Shown here: piece after piece, positions 24,005 to 32,420 of the stretch | Numbering within the stretch: position 1 is the stretch's first letter | Layout of the letters: every line of letters begins with the position of its first letter | Assembly: GCA_046329815.1 (NCBI GenBank) | Contig: JAXLTY010000003.1 | Coordinates: 372,001-436,000 of the forward strand | Direction: 5' to 3' | From: JADJSS01 sp046329815 | GTDB lineage: Bacteria > Bacteroidota > Bacteroidia > Chitinophagales > JADIYW01 | DNA: 64,000 bases | The notes under the pieces: model-generated | The model's input: the letters and a program-made list of their open reading frames with translations, nothing else | What the model was told of the DNA's origin: nothing | The model's database searches: none | Translations under genes and position numbers: made by a program

Positions 24005-25192
24005 TTAATCGACATACAACACCAATCCTTTTAAATAAGAACTTTCCGGATGAAAGATATTAATCGGATGATCGGCAGGTTGCGACAAATAATGTAAAAT
24101 TTTCACATCGCGTTTTGCTTCGATTGCAGCACTCATTATGGTTGCTGCGAACAGTTCTTTATCGACTACTTGCGAACACGAAAACGTAAATAAAATGCCA
24201 CCTTTATTGATTTTTTTCAAACCTTCTGCATTTAAACGCTTATATGCCTGCACTGCATTGTGTCTTTTATTAATGGATTTTGCAAAAGCAGGCGGATCGA
24301 GAATGATGACATCAAACGTTAAATCGCTGACTTTGAAAAAATGAAAAACATCATCGCAAATTGAATAGTGTTTAGTTTTAGAAGCATCGACATTCAAGGC
24401 AACATTTTTGTCCACCAAATCCATTGCGCCTCTTGAACTATCAACAGACACTACTTCTTTGGCATCATTATTCAATGCATAAATAGAAAATCCACCTGAA
24501 TAACAATAGGTATTCAACACACTTTTATCTTTGCAGTATTGCGCCAATAAACTACGGTTATCACGCTGATCCAAAAAGAAACCGGTTTTTTGTCCGTGCA
24601 CAATATCGATGAAAAATTTATTGCTATTTTCGATGGCGATAATTTCGTTTTGTTCGCCTTTTAAATATTGATTTGCTAAATCATTTGCATATTCTTTTGG
24701 CAAATACGCGGCGCTTTTATCGTAGATCGTTTCTATAAAACCGACTTCACTTTCAATGGCGTTTTTTATTTCACGGATTGCTTTGTGCATGCCAATGGAG
24801 TGACATTGAATGACTGCAGTTTTATCGTAAACATCAACAATTAAACCAGCGCAGTTGTCGCCTTCTGCATGAATTAAGCGAAAGCAATTTGTGGTTTTAT
24901 TGTCAATTAAACCTAAATTTTTACGCAATAAAAATGCCTGTTTGATTTTGTTGTTCCAGAAATTTTGATTGATTTCTTCCTGCTTAAACGTCAATATTTT
25001 TACTGCAATGCTGCCGTGATAAAAATGTCCGATACATAAAAAATTGCCTTTAAAATCTACTACTTCGACAATATCACCATCTTGTAAATTTGCGTCAAAT
25101 GATTGTATCGCGCCGGAAAAAATCCATGGATGAAAACGTTGTACAGAACGTTCTTTTTCTTTCTTTAATTGTACGATTGAGTATGATTGCAT
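24005..25192 (-). CDS. rlmI: 23S rRNA m5C methyltransferase RlmI-like
   Basis: This 395-residue protein has an N-terminal PUA-like region (about 1-75), an EEHxx-like middle and a SAM-dependent methyltransferase domain with VLNTYCYSGGFSIYA (SAM loop), VSVDSSRGAMDL, VIILDPPAFAKS and TFSCSQVV with catalytic Cys. This order is that of the RlmI family, which methylates 23S rRNA in E. coli at C1962. It stands alone, 42 bp downstream of the lipase on the same strand. Confidence 0.9.
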   Translation of the reverse strand: MQSYSIVQLKKEKERSVQRFHPWIFSGAIQSFDANLQDGDIVEVVDFKGNFLCIGHFYHGSIAVKILTFKQEEINQNFWNNKIKQAFLLRKNLGLIDNKTTNCFRLIHAEGDNCAGLIVDVYDKTAVIQCHSIGMHKAIREIKNAIESEVGFIETIYDKSAAYLPKEYANDLANQYLKGEQNEIIAIENSNKFFIDIVHGQKTGFFLDQRDNRSLLAQYCKDKSVLNTYCYSGGFSIYALNNDAKEVVSVDSSRGAMDLVDKNVALNVDASKTKHYSICDDVFHFFKVSDLTFDVIILDPPAFAKSINKRHNAVQAYKRLNAEGLKKINKGGILFTFSCSQVVDKELFAATIMSAAIEAKRDVKILHYLSQPADHPINIFHPESSYLKGLVLYVD

Positions 25193-25224
25193 GCTATATA
25201 TTAATTATTTAGAAAGAAGAAACA

Positions 25225-25596
25225 TCATTGTTCTTTAATACTGTTTATTTCCCAAATGGCTTTAGTAAATTTTAAGAACGATAATCTTTCTTTGCATTCC
25301 GGACAATATTTGTCTATTTCAACGACAGGGTTTTCTATTTCTTTTATAAAGTTAAAATCATTTAAGCTAAGTCTTTTTTTGTTACTAAATCCAAAGTATT
25401 CTGTTTTATATGAAGAGAAATCTACTTCACAAAAAGTACATAATTTCAATTTTAAACCATAGTATATTTCATAAACATTGTATTTATGCTTATTTTCTTT
25501 CAAATGAATTAACTCATTTTCGTCTGCGCCACAGCAGTCGCATGGTGAACATTGTCTGATTTCTAATTCTGAATAACATATTGGACATTGTTGCAT
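25225..25596 (-). CDS. zinc-ribbon protein of unknown function
   Basis: This 123-residue protein has four Cys-rich pairs: CPICYSELEIRQCSPCDCC at the N-terminus, LCTFC in the middle and YCPEC near the C-terminus, all resembling zinc ribbons. No enzyme motif is seen. It lies 11 bp before folA on the same strand. The upstream gene is rlmI. The function is unknown. Confidence 0.7.
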   Translation of the reverse strand: MQQCPICYSELEIRQCSPCDCCGADENELIHLKENKHKYNVYEIYYGLKLKLCTFCEVDFSSYKTEYFGFSNKKRLSLNDFNFIKEIENPVVEIDKYCPECKERLSFLKFTKAIWEINSIKEQ

Positions 25597-25607
25597 GATG
25601 AAAACAT

Positions 25608-26105
25608 TTATTGAATTACTTCACGCTCTAAAACAACATATGTCGAATCAAATTCATTCTTTTCGTCTTTCGCAACAAACTCTGTATGTGCAACTTTCCA
25701 ACTTGAATCATCGTACTCGAAATATGTATCACCTTCGATTTCAGTGTGTACTAATGTCAGGTAAATTTTGTTTGCCAACGGTAATATTTGCTTATAGATT
25801 TCGCCACCACCAATGACGAAAATTTCGCTTTGGTTTTGTTTTGCAGCAAAAATAATTGCATCATCTATGGTTGGAAAAACAAAACAATTTTCAAAATCAC
25901 ATTTCAAATTTCTCGAAATAATTAAAGACGTTCTGTTTGGCAATGGCTTACCAATCGACTCAAATGTTTTTCTTCCTAATAAAATATAATGATTGGTTGT
26001 AATCGCTTTAAAACGTTTTAAATCAGATGACAATTTCCACAACAATTGGTTGTTCTTTCCAATCACGCCGTTTTCGGCTGCTGCTACTACGATTGAAATA
26101 TTCAT
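25608..26105 (-). CDS. folA: dihydrofolate reductase
   Basis: This 165-residue enzyme reduces dihydrofolate with NADPH. Signature residues: MNISIVVAAAENGVIG, LPWK-like LLWKLSSDL, GRKTFESIGKPLPNR and FVIGGGEIY. Length and motif order are standard. thyA lies further upstream on the same strand (26202-27083), with only a repeat between, so tetrahydrofolate recycling and dTMP synthesis are neighbours here. Confidence 0.95.
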   Translation of the reverse strand: MNISIVVAAAENGVIGKNNQLLWKLSSDLKRFKAITTNHYILLGRKTFESIGKPLPNRTSLIISRNLKCDFENCFVFPTIDDAIIFAAKQNQSEIFVIGGGEIYKQILPLANKIYLTLVHTEIEGDTYFEYDDSSWKVAHTEFVAKDEKNEFDSTYVVLEREVIQ

Positions 26106-26111
26106 ACTTTA

Positions 26112-26196
26112 TTTGTCATGTTGAACGAAGTGAAACATCTTGTTTAATTATTTGGCTAGTTTTAAATAGATCCTTCGCTTCGCTCAGGATGACAAA
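26112..26196. repeat. dispersed palindromic repeat between folA and thyA
   Basis: TTTGTCATGTTGAACGAAGTG at 26112 onward and the TTCGCTTCGCTCAGGATGAC segment up to 26196 are inverted relative to each other, forming a long hairpin. Same family as 17794 and 22461. Confidence 0.65.
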
Positions 26197-26201
26197 TGGC
26201 G

Positions 26202-27083
26202 TTACACGGCTACTTCGCCTTTAATATGTGAATGGCTTTGATAATTCAGCAACTCAAAATCTTCGTACTTGAAATCAAAAATCGATTTTACATTTGGATT
26301 TATTTTTAGTTGCGGCAGTGCGTATGGCTCGCGTGTCAACTGCAACTGTACTTGCTCTATGTGATTGCTGTAAATGTGCGCATCGCCAAACGTATGCACA
26401 AAATCGCCTAATTCTAAATCACAAACCTGCGCGATCATCATTGTAAACAACCCATAAGAAGCGATGTTGAACGGCACGCCTAAAAATGCATCTGCACTGC
26501 GCTGATAAAGCTGGCAACTTAGTTTTCCATCGATGACATAAAACTGGAAAAGCGAATGACAAGGCGGCAATGTCATATCTTCGATGTCAGCCACATTCCA
26601 CGCAGAAATGATATGCCGGCGCGAATCAGGATTGTTTTTTATGTTTTGAATCAGGTTAGAAAGCTGATCAATTTCGCCACCGTTTCCATCAGGCCAATGA
26701 CGCCATTGGTAGCCGTAAACAGGACCCAGCTCGCCGTATTTTTTGGCAAAATCGTTATCGTTTGCAATTTTAGCGGCAAATTCTTTCATCGTTTCGCCTT
26801 GATAATCATTGCTTTTTTGATACTTAGCATAAGGCCAGTCGTTCCAGATATTACAGCCGTTTTTACATAAATACTGAATATTGGTATCGCCTGCAATGAA
26901 CCACAATAATTCGTAAACAATAGACTTTAAATGCAGTTTTTTTGTCGTTACCAAAGGAAAACCTTCATTCAAATCGAACCGCATTTGGTAGCCAAAAACA
27001 CTGATGGTGCCTGTTCCTGTACGGTCTTCTTTTTTGGTGCCATGATCTAAAATATGCTGTAAAAATTGCTGGTATTGTTGCAT
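26202..27083 (-). CDS. thyA: thymidylate synthase
   Basis: This 293-residue enzyme methylates dUMP with methylene-THF. The catalytic motif PPCHSLFQFYV and RRHIISAWN, GTGTISVFGYQMRFDL and SHNPH-like regions are all present. The open frame extends 17 codons further upstream, but MQQYQQFLQHIL at 27083 matches the family start, so that ATG is used. folA lies downstream in the same strand. Confidence 0.96.
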   Translation of the reverse strand: MQQYQQFLQHILDHGTKKEDRTGTGTISVFGYQMRFDLNEGFPLVTTKKLHLKSIVYELLWFIAGDTNIQYLCKNGCNIWNDWPYAKYQKSNDYQGETMKEFAAKIANDNDFAKKYGELGPVYGYQWRHWPDGNGGEIDQLSNLIQNIKNNPDSRRHIISAWNVADIEDMTLPPCHSLFQFYVIDGKLSCQLYQRSADAFLGVPFNIASYGLFTMMIAQVCDLELGDFVHTFGDAHIYSNHIEQVQLQLTREPYALPQLKINPNVKSIFDFKYEDFELLNYQSHSHIKGEVAV

Positions 27084-27242
27084 GGTGTAAAAATAGAAAA
27101 GCAAAATGAGATTTTTACGAAACGATATAAACACTCCATTTTTTAAGCAGAAGGCATCAAATTTTAAAATAAATTAACATCAAAAAGCCGTTTTTGATCA
27201 AATTCAACAAATCTTCAATTCTATAATTCTATAATTAGTTTG

Positions 27243-27250
27243 TATCTTTG
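27243..27250 (+). promoter_or_regulatory. -7 box (TATCTTTG) of bamD
   Basis: A match to TAnnTTTG. The ATG at 27258 is only 7 bp downstream, so the mRNA leader would be very short. No -33 TTTG at standard distance was found. The upstream in-frame ATG at 27240 overlaps this box and is rejected. Confidence 0.6.
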
Positions 27251-27257
27251 CAAACTT

Positions 27258-28037
27258 ATGATTTTTAGGAAATTCTATTTTTTATTCGCTTTTATTGTTT
27301 TTTTAGCTTCTTGTAACATTCAATCAAACAAGATTCTTAAAGGCAATGATATAGAAGCGAAGTTGAAAATTGCCGATAAATATTACGCTAAAAAGAAGTA
27401 CGATAAGTGTATTCCTATTTATGAAGAAGCATTAACGATCCTGAAAGGACAAAAAAACGTTGATGAAATTTATTATAAATATGCCAATTGTTACTATCAA
27501 AACGGCAGCTACGAGTTGGCAGCTTTTTATCTGAGAAGTTTTTATAACACTTATCCGTCAAATCCATACGCAGAAACTGCAGGTTTCAGTGAAGCCATGT
27601 GTTATCTGAAACAATCACCGCGTTATTCGTTGGAGCAAGTGAATACTCAAAAAGCAATTGATGTGTTCCAGGCATTTGTCGACAGATATCCGAAAAGCGA
27701 GAAAGTGGCAGATGCAAACACTAAAATTGATGAATTGAGAAGCAAATTGCGTAAAAAAGCGTATGAAAATGCGTATCTTTACTACAAAATTGGTGAATAT
27801 CACGCTGCTGCAGTGTCATTTGACAATTTCCTGAAAGATTTTCCTGAATATGAAAATCCCGAAAGAATTGCTTATTTATCGGTAAAAGCACTGAAAAAAT
27901 TTGCTGATGGTAGCTACAAAGACAAAAAAGAAGAACGTTATAAAGATGATCAGTCTCATTTCGAAGCGTTTAAACAAAAATATCCAAACAGTAAATACTT
28001 AGCTGAATTGGAAAAAATGCATAAAAAGAAAAAATAA
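27258..28037 (+). CDS. bamD: outer-membrane assembly lipoprotein BamD
   Basis: This 259-residue lipoprotein has a lipobox LASC and several TPR-like helical repeats starting ADKYYAKKKYDKCIPIYEEAL, followed by YYKYANCYYQNGSYELAAFYLRSF and FVDRYPKSEKVADANTKIDEL. The length fits BamD/YfiO. It is a periplasmic component of the BAM complex that folds outer-membrane beta-barrels. It starts an operon with rpoZ (18-bp gap) and then coaBC, DUF4835 and recN on the same strand. Confidence 0.9.
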   Translation: MIFRKFYFLFAFIVFLASCNIQSNKILKGNDIEAKLKIADKYYAKKKYDKCIPIYEEALTILKGQKNVDEIYYKYANCYYQNGSYELAAFYLRSFYNTYPSNPYAETAGFSEAMCYLKQSPRYSLEQVNTQKAIDVFQAFVDRYPKSEKVADANTKIDELRSKLRKKAYENAYLYYKIGEYHAAAVSFDNFLKDFPEYENPERIAYLSVKALKKFADGSYKDKKEERYKDDQSHFEAFKQKYPNSKYLAELEKMHKKKK

Positions 28038-28055
28038 TACACTTAAATTTATATT

Positions 28056-28382
28056 ATGTCAACTATCAAAAAAGAAGAAGGCAAAACAATGTCAGCTTAC
28101 ATCGAAACAAGAAATTTAGATGATTTAGCAGCTCGCACCGGAAACATTTACAAAACCATCAATGTAATTTCTGCGCGCTCTTCTCAAATGAATACTAAGA
28201 TGAAAGAAGAATTGCACCGCAAATTAGAAGAGTTTGCTTCTGCAACAGACAATTTAGAAGAAGTTTTTGAAAACAGAGAGCAAATCGAAATTTCCCGTTA
28301 CTACGAAAAATTGCCAAAAACAACGATCACTGCTTTACACGAGTTTTTGAACGACGAAACTTACTTCAAAGACAAAGAATAG
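28056..28382 (+). CDS. rpoZ: DNA-directed RNA polymerase omega subunit (Bacteroidota type)
   Basis: This 108-residue protein contains YIETRNLDDLAARTGNIYKTI and VISARSSQMNTKMKEELHRKL, followed by an acidic helical tail. That is the typical Bacteroidota omega, which is divergent from proteobacterial RpoZ. It lies 18 bp after bamD, where Bacteroidota usually carry it. Confidence 0.85.
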   Translation: MSTIKKEEGKTMSAYIETRNLDDLAARTGNIYKTINVISARSSQMNTKMKEELHRKLEEFASATDNLEEVFENREQIEISRYYEKLPKTTITALHEFLNDETYFKDKE

Positions 28383-28383
28383 T

Positions 28384-28459
28384 CGATGTACAATGAACGA
28401 TGTACAATGAACGATTTAGCAATCAATAATTGTCAATTGTTAATCGTCAATTGTTAATC
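28384..28459. repeat. tandem 14-mers between rpoZ and coaBC
   Basis: CGATGTACAATGAA occurs twice at 28384-28411, then GTCAATTGTTAATC twice at 28432-28459. Both units are two heptamers, part of the heptamer-repeat pattern seen elsewhere in the window. Confidence 0.75.
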
Positions 28460-28472
28460 ATAAAAACACAAG

Positions 28473-29678
28473 ATGCTAAAAGATAAAAAAATATTGCTGG
28501 CAGTTTGTGGAAGTATAGCTGCCTACAAGGCAGCTTTTTTAGTGCGTTTATTGGTAAAAGAAGGCGCGCAAGTGCGTGTAATCATGACAAAAGCCGCCAC
28601 TGAATTTATTTCGCCACTAACAATGGCAACGCTTTCTAAAAACGAATGCGTTACTGATTACATTAACGCTTCAAAAACCAACTGGAATAATCACGTTGAC
28701 TTAGCGCTTTGGGCAGATATGATGCTGATCGCGCCGGCTTCATCAGGAACCATTTCCAAAATGGCAAATGGTTTATGCGATAATTTGCTGATGGCTGTTT
28801 ATATGTCGGCGCGTTGTCCTGTCTATTTAGCACCGGCCATGGATGAAGATATGTGGAAACATGCATCAACCAAACAAAACATTCAAAAACTAGTTTCTTT
28901 TGGAAATAAAATTATTACGGTCAATAATGGCGAGCTGGCCAGCGGTTTGATCGGTGAAGGAAGAATGGCTGAACCGCAGGAAATAATCGAACATTTATTT
29001 TACGACTTACGACTCACGACTCATGACTCAAAATTTTCCGGTAAGAAAATTTTAATCACTGCCGGACCAACTTACGAAGCATTGGATCCTGTTCGTTTTA
29101 TCGGCAATCATTCTTCCGGCAAAATGGGCATTGCGCTGGCAAAAGCAGCTCATGATTCAGGTGCTGATGTACATTTAATTATCGGTCCGACAAAATTGCC
29201 AATTCCAAGCGGAATAAAAGTTACGCATGTGATGTCTGCCAATGAAATGTACGCTGCTTGCAAAAAAGATTTTGCAAAAGCTGATGTTTGCATTTTTGCT
29301 GCTGCAGTTGCTGATTACACACCAAAAAATGTTGCTGAGCAAAAAATAAAAAAATCTGATGCTGAATTTTCGATTGTGTTGAAAAAGAATGTTGACATAG
29401 CGCTTGAATTTGGAAAAATAAAAAAAGTAAACCAACTTTCTATTGGTTTTGCATTGGAAACGAATAACGAGTTGAATCACGCAAAAGCGAAAATTGCCAA
29501 GAAGAATTTCGATCTGATAGTCTTAAATTCACTGAACGACAAAGGCGCCGGCTTCAAACATGCAACAAATAAAATTACAATAGTAAATCGTAACAATAAA
29601 ATACATAAATTTGAGTTAAAGAGTAAAGACGAAGTTGCGATTGATATTTTAAAATCGATTGAAAACATTCTGAAATAA
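28473..29678 (+). CDS. coaBC: CoaBC bifunctional PPC decarboxylase/synthase
   Basis: This 401-residue protein carries out two coenzyme A steps. The N-terminal CoaC flavodecarboxylase shows GSIAAYKAAFLVR, catalytic His in WNNHVDLALWADMML and PAMDEDMW. The C-terminal CoaB synthetase shows KKILITAGPTYEALDPVRFIGNHSSGKMG and AAAVADY. The linker (about residues 174-186) is encoded by a four-unit heptamer repeat at 29001-29028, which adds a non-family peptide (FYDLRLTTHDSKFSG) and is probably tolerated there. The gene lies in the bamD-rpoZ-recN cluster. Confidence 0.93.
   Translation: MLKDKKILLAVCGSIAAYKAAFLVRLLVKEGAQVRVIMTKAATEFISPLTMATLSKNECVTDYINASKTNWNNHVDLALWADMMLIAPASSGTISKMANGLCDNLLMAVYMSARCPVYLAPAMDEDMWKHASTKQNIQKLVSFGNKIITVNNGELASGLIGEGRMAEPQEIIEHLFYDLRLTTHDSKFSGKKILITAGPTYEALDPVRFIGNHSSGKMGIALAKAAHDSGADVHLIIGPTKLPIPSGIKVTHVMSANEMYAACKKDFAKADVCIFAAAVADYTPKNVAEQKIKKSDAEFSIVLKKNVDIALEFGKIKKVNQLSIGFALETNNELNHAKAKIAKKNFDLIVLNSLNDKGAGFKHATNKITIVNRNNKIHKFELKSKDEVAIDILKSIENILK
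29001..29028 (+). repeat. heptamer repeat (4 units) inside coaBC linker
   Basis: TACGACT, TACGACT, CACGACT and CATGACT are directly tandem. They encode part of the inter-domain linker. A unit change would shift the frame. Confidence 0.8.
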
Positions 29679-29681
29679 AAG

Positions 29682-30623
29682 ATGAAGAAGATAATTTTTA
29701 TACTGTTTGCTTATAATTTGTTACTGATAACAAACCATTTTTCTCATGCACAGGAATTAAATTGTACAATTTCGATCAACGCACCTAAAAATCAAAATAT
29801 TGACCCAATTGTTTTCAAAAACCTGGAAGTTGCATTGATGGAATTCATGAACGGCAGAAAATGGACGAATGATAATTTTAAAGAAAACGAAAAAATAAAA
29901 TGTTCTATCACTGTAAATATTACAGGCATTCCAAGTGAAGGTTCTTATAAAGCAGATGCTATTATACAGTCGCAGCGACCGGTTTATAATTCTAATTACA
30001 GTTCATTATTATTGAATATTCAGGACAGAACCTTTGATTTTGATTATTTGGATTTACAGAATTTATTTTATAACGATAATGGTTACACTTCTCAAATTAC
30101 TTCGTTATTTGCCTATTACGCTTATTTAATTATTGCTTACGATTACGAATCTTTTTCTAAAGAAGGCGGTACACCTTATTTTCAGAATGCGCTTACTGTA
30201 TGCAATAATATTCCGCAAGGCGAACGATCTAAGTATAAAGGTTGGAGCCAATTTGATGCATCGATTAGTTTTACAAACGGAACTATCAACCGATTTATTA
30301 TGGTAGATAATTGGCTGAATCCACGTTATAAAGATATGCGCTTAGCTTTTTACAGTTATCATTCTGCCGGCTTAGACAGAATGTACACTGATGCAGCGCA
30401 ATCACGCAGTGCAATCACAGCTTCATTAACATTATTACAAAAAATAAATGTGGACAATCCGAATTTGCAACCATTGCGTTCGTTCTTTGCTTCCAAATAC
30501 AATGAGCTGATCAATGTATATTCTAAAGGCGATATGAGCGAAAAAGCTGTTGTTACGCAATTGCTTACAGCACTGGATCCAATCAATTCTGACAAATACA
30601 AGCAGATTCAAAAATCGAAGTAA
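29682..30623 (+). CDS. DUF4835 family exported protein
   Basis: This 313-residue protein has a signal peptide ending HAQEL. The body contains SINAPKNQNIDPIVFKNLEVALMEFMNGRKWTN, ITVNITG and WLNPRYKDMRLAFYSYHSAGLDRM, the pattern of DUF4835, a Bacteroidota-specific exported family regularly found between coaBC and recN. The molecular role is unknown. It starts 3 bp after coaBC, so it is co-transcribed. Confidence 0.85.
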   Translation: MKKIIFILFAYNLLLITNHFSHAQELNCTISINAPKNQNIDPIVFKNLEVALMEFMNGRKWTNDNFKENEKIKCSITVNITGIPSEGSYKADAIIQSQRPVYNSNYSSLLLNIQDRTFDFDYLDLQNLFYNDNGYTSQITSLFAYYAYLIIAYDYESFSKEGGTPYFQNALTVCNNIPQGERSKYKGWSQFDASISFTNGTINRFIMVDNWLNPRYKDMRLAFYSYHSAGLDRMYTDAAQSRSAITASLTLLQKINVDNPNLQPLRSFFASKYNELINVYSKGDMSEKAVVTQLLTALDPINSDKYKQIQKSK

Positions 30624-30662
30624 ATTTCTTTTTTACTTATTTCTATTTCGTAAATTTACAGT

Positions 30663-32321
30663 GTGCTGCAATCGCTTTCCATAAAAAATTATGCCATTAT
30701 TGAATCTGTCGAAATTCAGTTCGACAAGCATCTCAATATCATAACCGGTGAAACTGGCGCCGGAAAATCTATTTTGCTTGGTGCGATGAATTTGATTCTA
30801 GGTAAGCGCGCCGATACTTCTGTGTTGCGCAAACCAGATGAAAAATGCCTGGTAGAAGCCACTTTTCTTATAAAAAATTACCATCTAAAAAATTTCTTTT
30901 CTGAAAATGATCTCGAATATGAAAACGAAAGCATCATCAGAAGAGAATTGAGCGCGAATGGCAAATCGCGTGCTTTTATTAATGATTCGCCGGTTACATT
31001 AGATGTATTAAAAGCACTGACAGAACAATTGGTAGATATTCACGCGCAAAGCGAAACGCAGAATTTATTAGATAAATTTTTCTTTTGTGAAATCTTAGAT
31101 GAGTTAGCAAAACAAACTTCAACTGTTAACGATTATCAAACGAATTATCAGCAATATAAAATCAAACAAAATCGTTTAACGCATTTGCAACACGAACAAA
31201 TCAGTTTGCAGAAAGAATTTGATTTTATTTCGTTTCAATTGAATGAATTAACGGAAGCCAATTTAAATGAAGAAGAAGCTGCGCAACTGGAAAGTGAATT
31301 GAGTTTATTGCAAAATGCAGAAACTATAAAACGTAATTTAGCAGATGCTTACGCACTGATTGATGCGAACGAATATGCTGCATTATCACAACTTTTACAA
31401 GCCAATAAACAAATCGGACAATTGGCAAATTTTCATGATGTGTTGTTGGAAATGCATGACAAACTATCAGCAATTACTGATGATTTGAGATCAATGACAC
31501 GACAGATCACGAACATTGCCGATGCAACAGAATACAACGAAGAACGTGTTTCAGTATTGACGGAAAAGCAATCAACCGTCAATAAATTACTGCAAAAGCA
31601 TCATGTGCATGAAGTGAAAGATTTGTTAGAAATTCAACATAATTTGCAGCAAAAAGTGGACGCATTCAGTAATTCAACGGAAGAAATTGTGCGCTTGGAA
31701 AACGAAATTAAACAAGACAAAAAAGCATTACTGGCAACGGCGCAAACGATTTCTAAAAACAGAAACAAACAAATTAAAACTGCTGAAAGCAAAGTATCTT
31801 CATTATTAGTTGATTTAGGAATGCCTTTTGGTACGGTCGTTTTGGAACAAAAAATTTCAGATGCTGAAAAATTAAACGTATTTGGAATGGATGAAATACG
31901 ATTGCTGTTTTCCGCGAATAAAGGTTCAAATCCACAACCATTAGATGAAGTTGGAAGCGGCGGCGAAAAATCGCGGTTGATGTTAGCGATAAAAAGTTTA
32001 GTTGCAGAAACGATCACGTTACCAACATTAATTTTTGATGAAATAGACACCGGAATTTCCGGTGAAGTGGCGCAAAAAGTCGGAACGATTTTAAAAGAAT
32101 TAGGTAAAAAGCATCAAGTGATTTCGATTACGCATTTACCGCAAGTGGCAGCCAAAGCCAACAAACATTTTTTCGTTTATAAAAACCACGAAAAAGAAAA
32201 AACATTTACAGAAATCAAAACGCTTGCAGCCGATGAACGTTTGCATGAAATTGCTGTGATGTTAAGCGGCAACAATCCGCCAAAAGAAGCATTGGAAAAC
32301 GCAAAGCGCTTGTTGAATTAA
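30663..32321 (+). CDS. recN: DNA repair protein RecN
   Basis: This 552-residue SMC-like ATPase acts in double-strand-break repair. It shows Walker A GETGAGKSILLG, the ABC signature DEVGSGGEKSRLMLAIK, Walker B LIFDEIDTGISGE and ISITHLPQVAAKA, with coiled-coil arms between. The start is GTG at 30663 (LQSLSIKNYAII), as in most RecN. The stop directly precedes a 99-bp palindrome that ends at the neighbouring gene's stop. Confidence 0.95.
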   Translation: MLQSLSIKNYAIIESVEIQFDKHLNIITGETGAGKSILLGAMNLILGKRADTSVLRKPDEKCLVEATFLIKNYHLKNFFSENDLEYENESIIRRELSANGKSRAFINDSPVTLDVLKALTEQLVDIHAQSETQNLLDKFFFCEILDELAKQTSTVNDYQTNYQQYKIKQNRLTHLQHEQISLQKEFDFISFQLNELTEANLNEEEAAQLESELSLLQNAETIKRNLADAYALIDANEYAALSQLLQANKQIGQLANFHDVLLEMHDKLSAITDDLRSMTRQITNIADATEYNEERVSVLTEKQSTVNKLLQKHHVHEVKDLLEIQHNLQQKVDAFSNSTEEIVRLENEIKQDKKALLATAQTISKNRNKQIKTAESKVSSLLVDLGMPFGTVVLEQKISDAEKLNVFGMDEIRLLFSANKGSNPQPLDEVGSGGEKSRLMLAIKSLVAETITLPTLIFDEIDTGISGEVAQKVGTILKELGKKHQVISITHLPQVAAKANKHFFVYKNHEKEKTFTEIKTLAADERLHEIAVMLSGNNPPKEALENAKRLLN

Positions 32322-32420
32322 TTGTCTGAACTATGATTCACCTGATTGGTTTGATTTTTATGATTAAGTGATTAAGCGTCATGATAATCATATTCATCAA
32401 ACAAATCATAGTTCAGACAA
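32322..32420. repeat. 99-bp palindromic repeat filling the recN-TPR gap
   Basis: TTGTCTGAACTATGATT (32322-32338) is the exact inverse complement of 32404-32420, with inner complementary GGTTTGATTTTTATGAT and ATCATATTCATCAAAC segments. It spans exactly the gap between the two convergent stop codons and probably acts as a bidirectional terminator. The sequence resembles a dispersed Bacteroidota palindromic element. Confidence 0.85.

Noticed and set aside
27240..27257. ATG at 27240 as bamD start
   Set aside because: It overlaps the -7 box, and the signal peptide begins at 27258.
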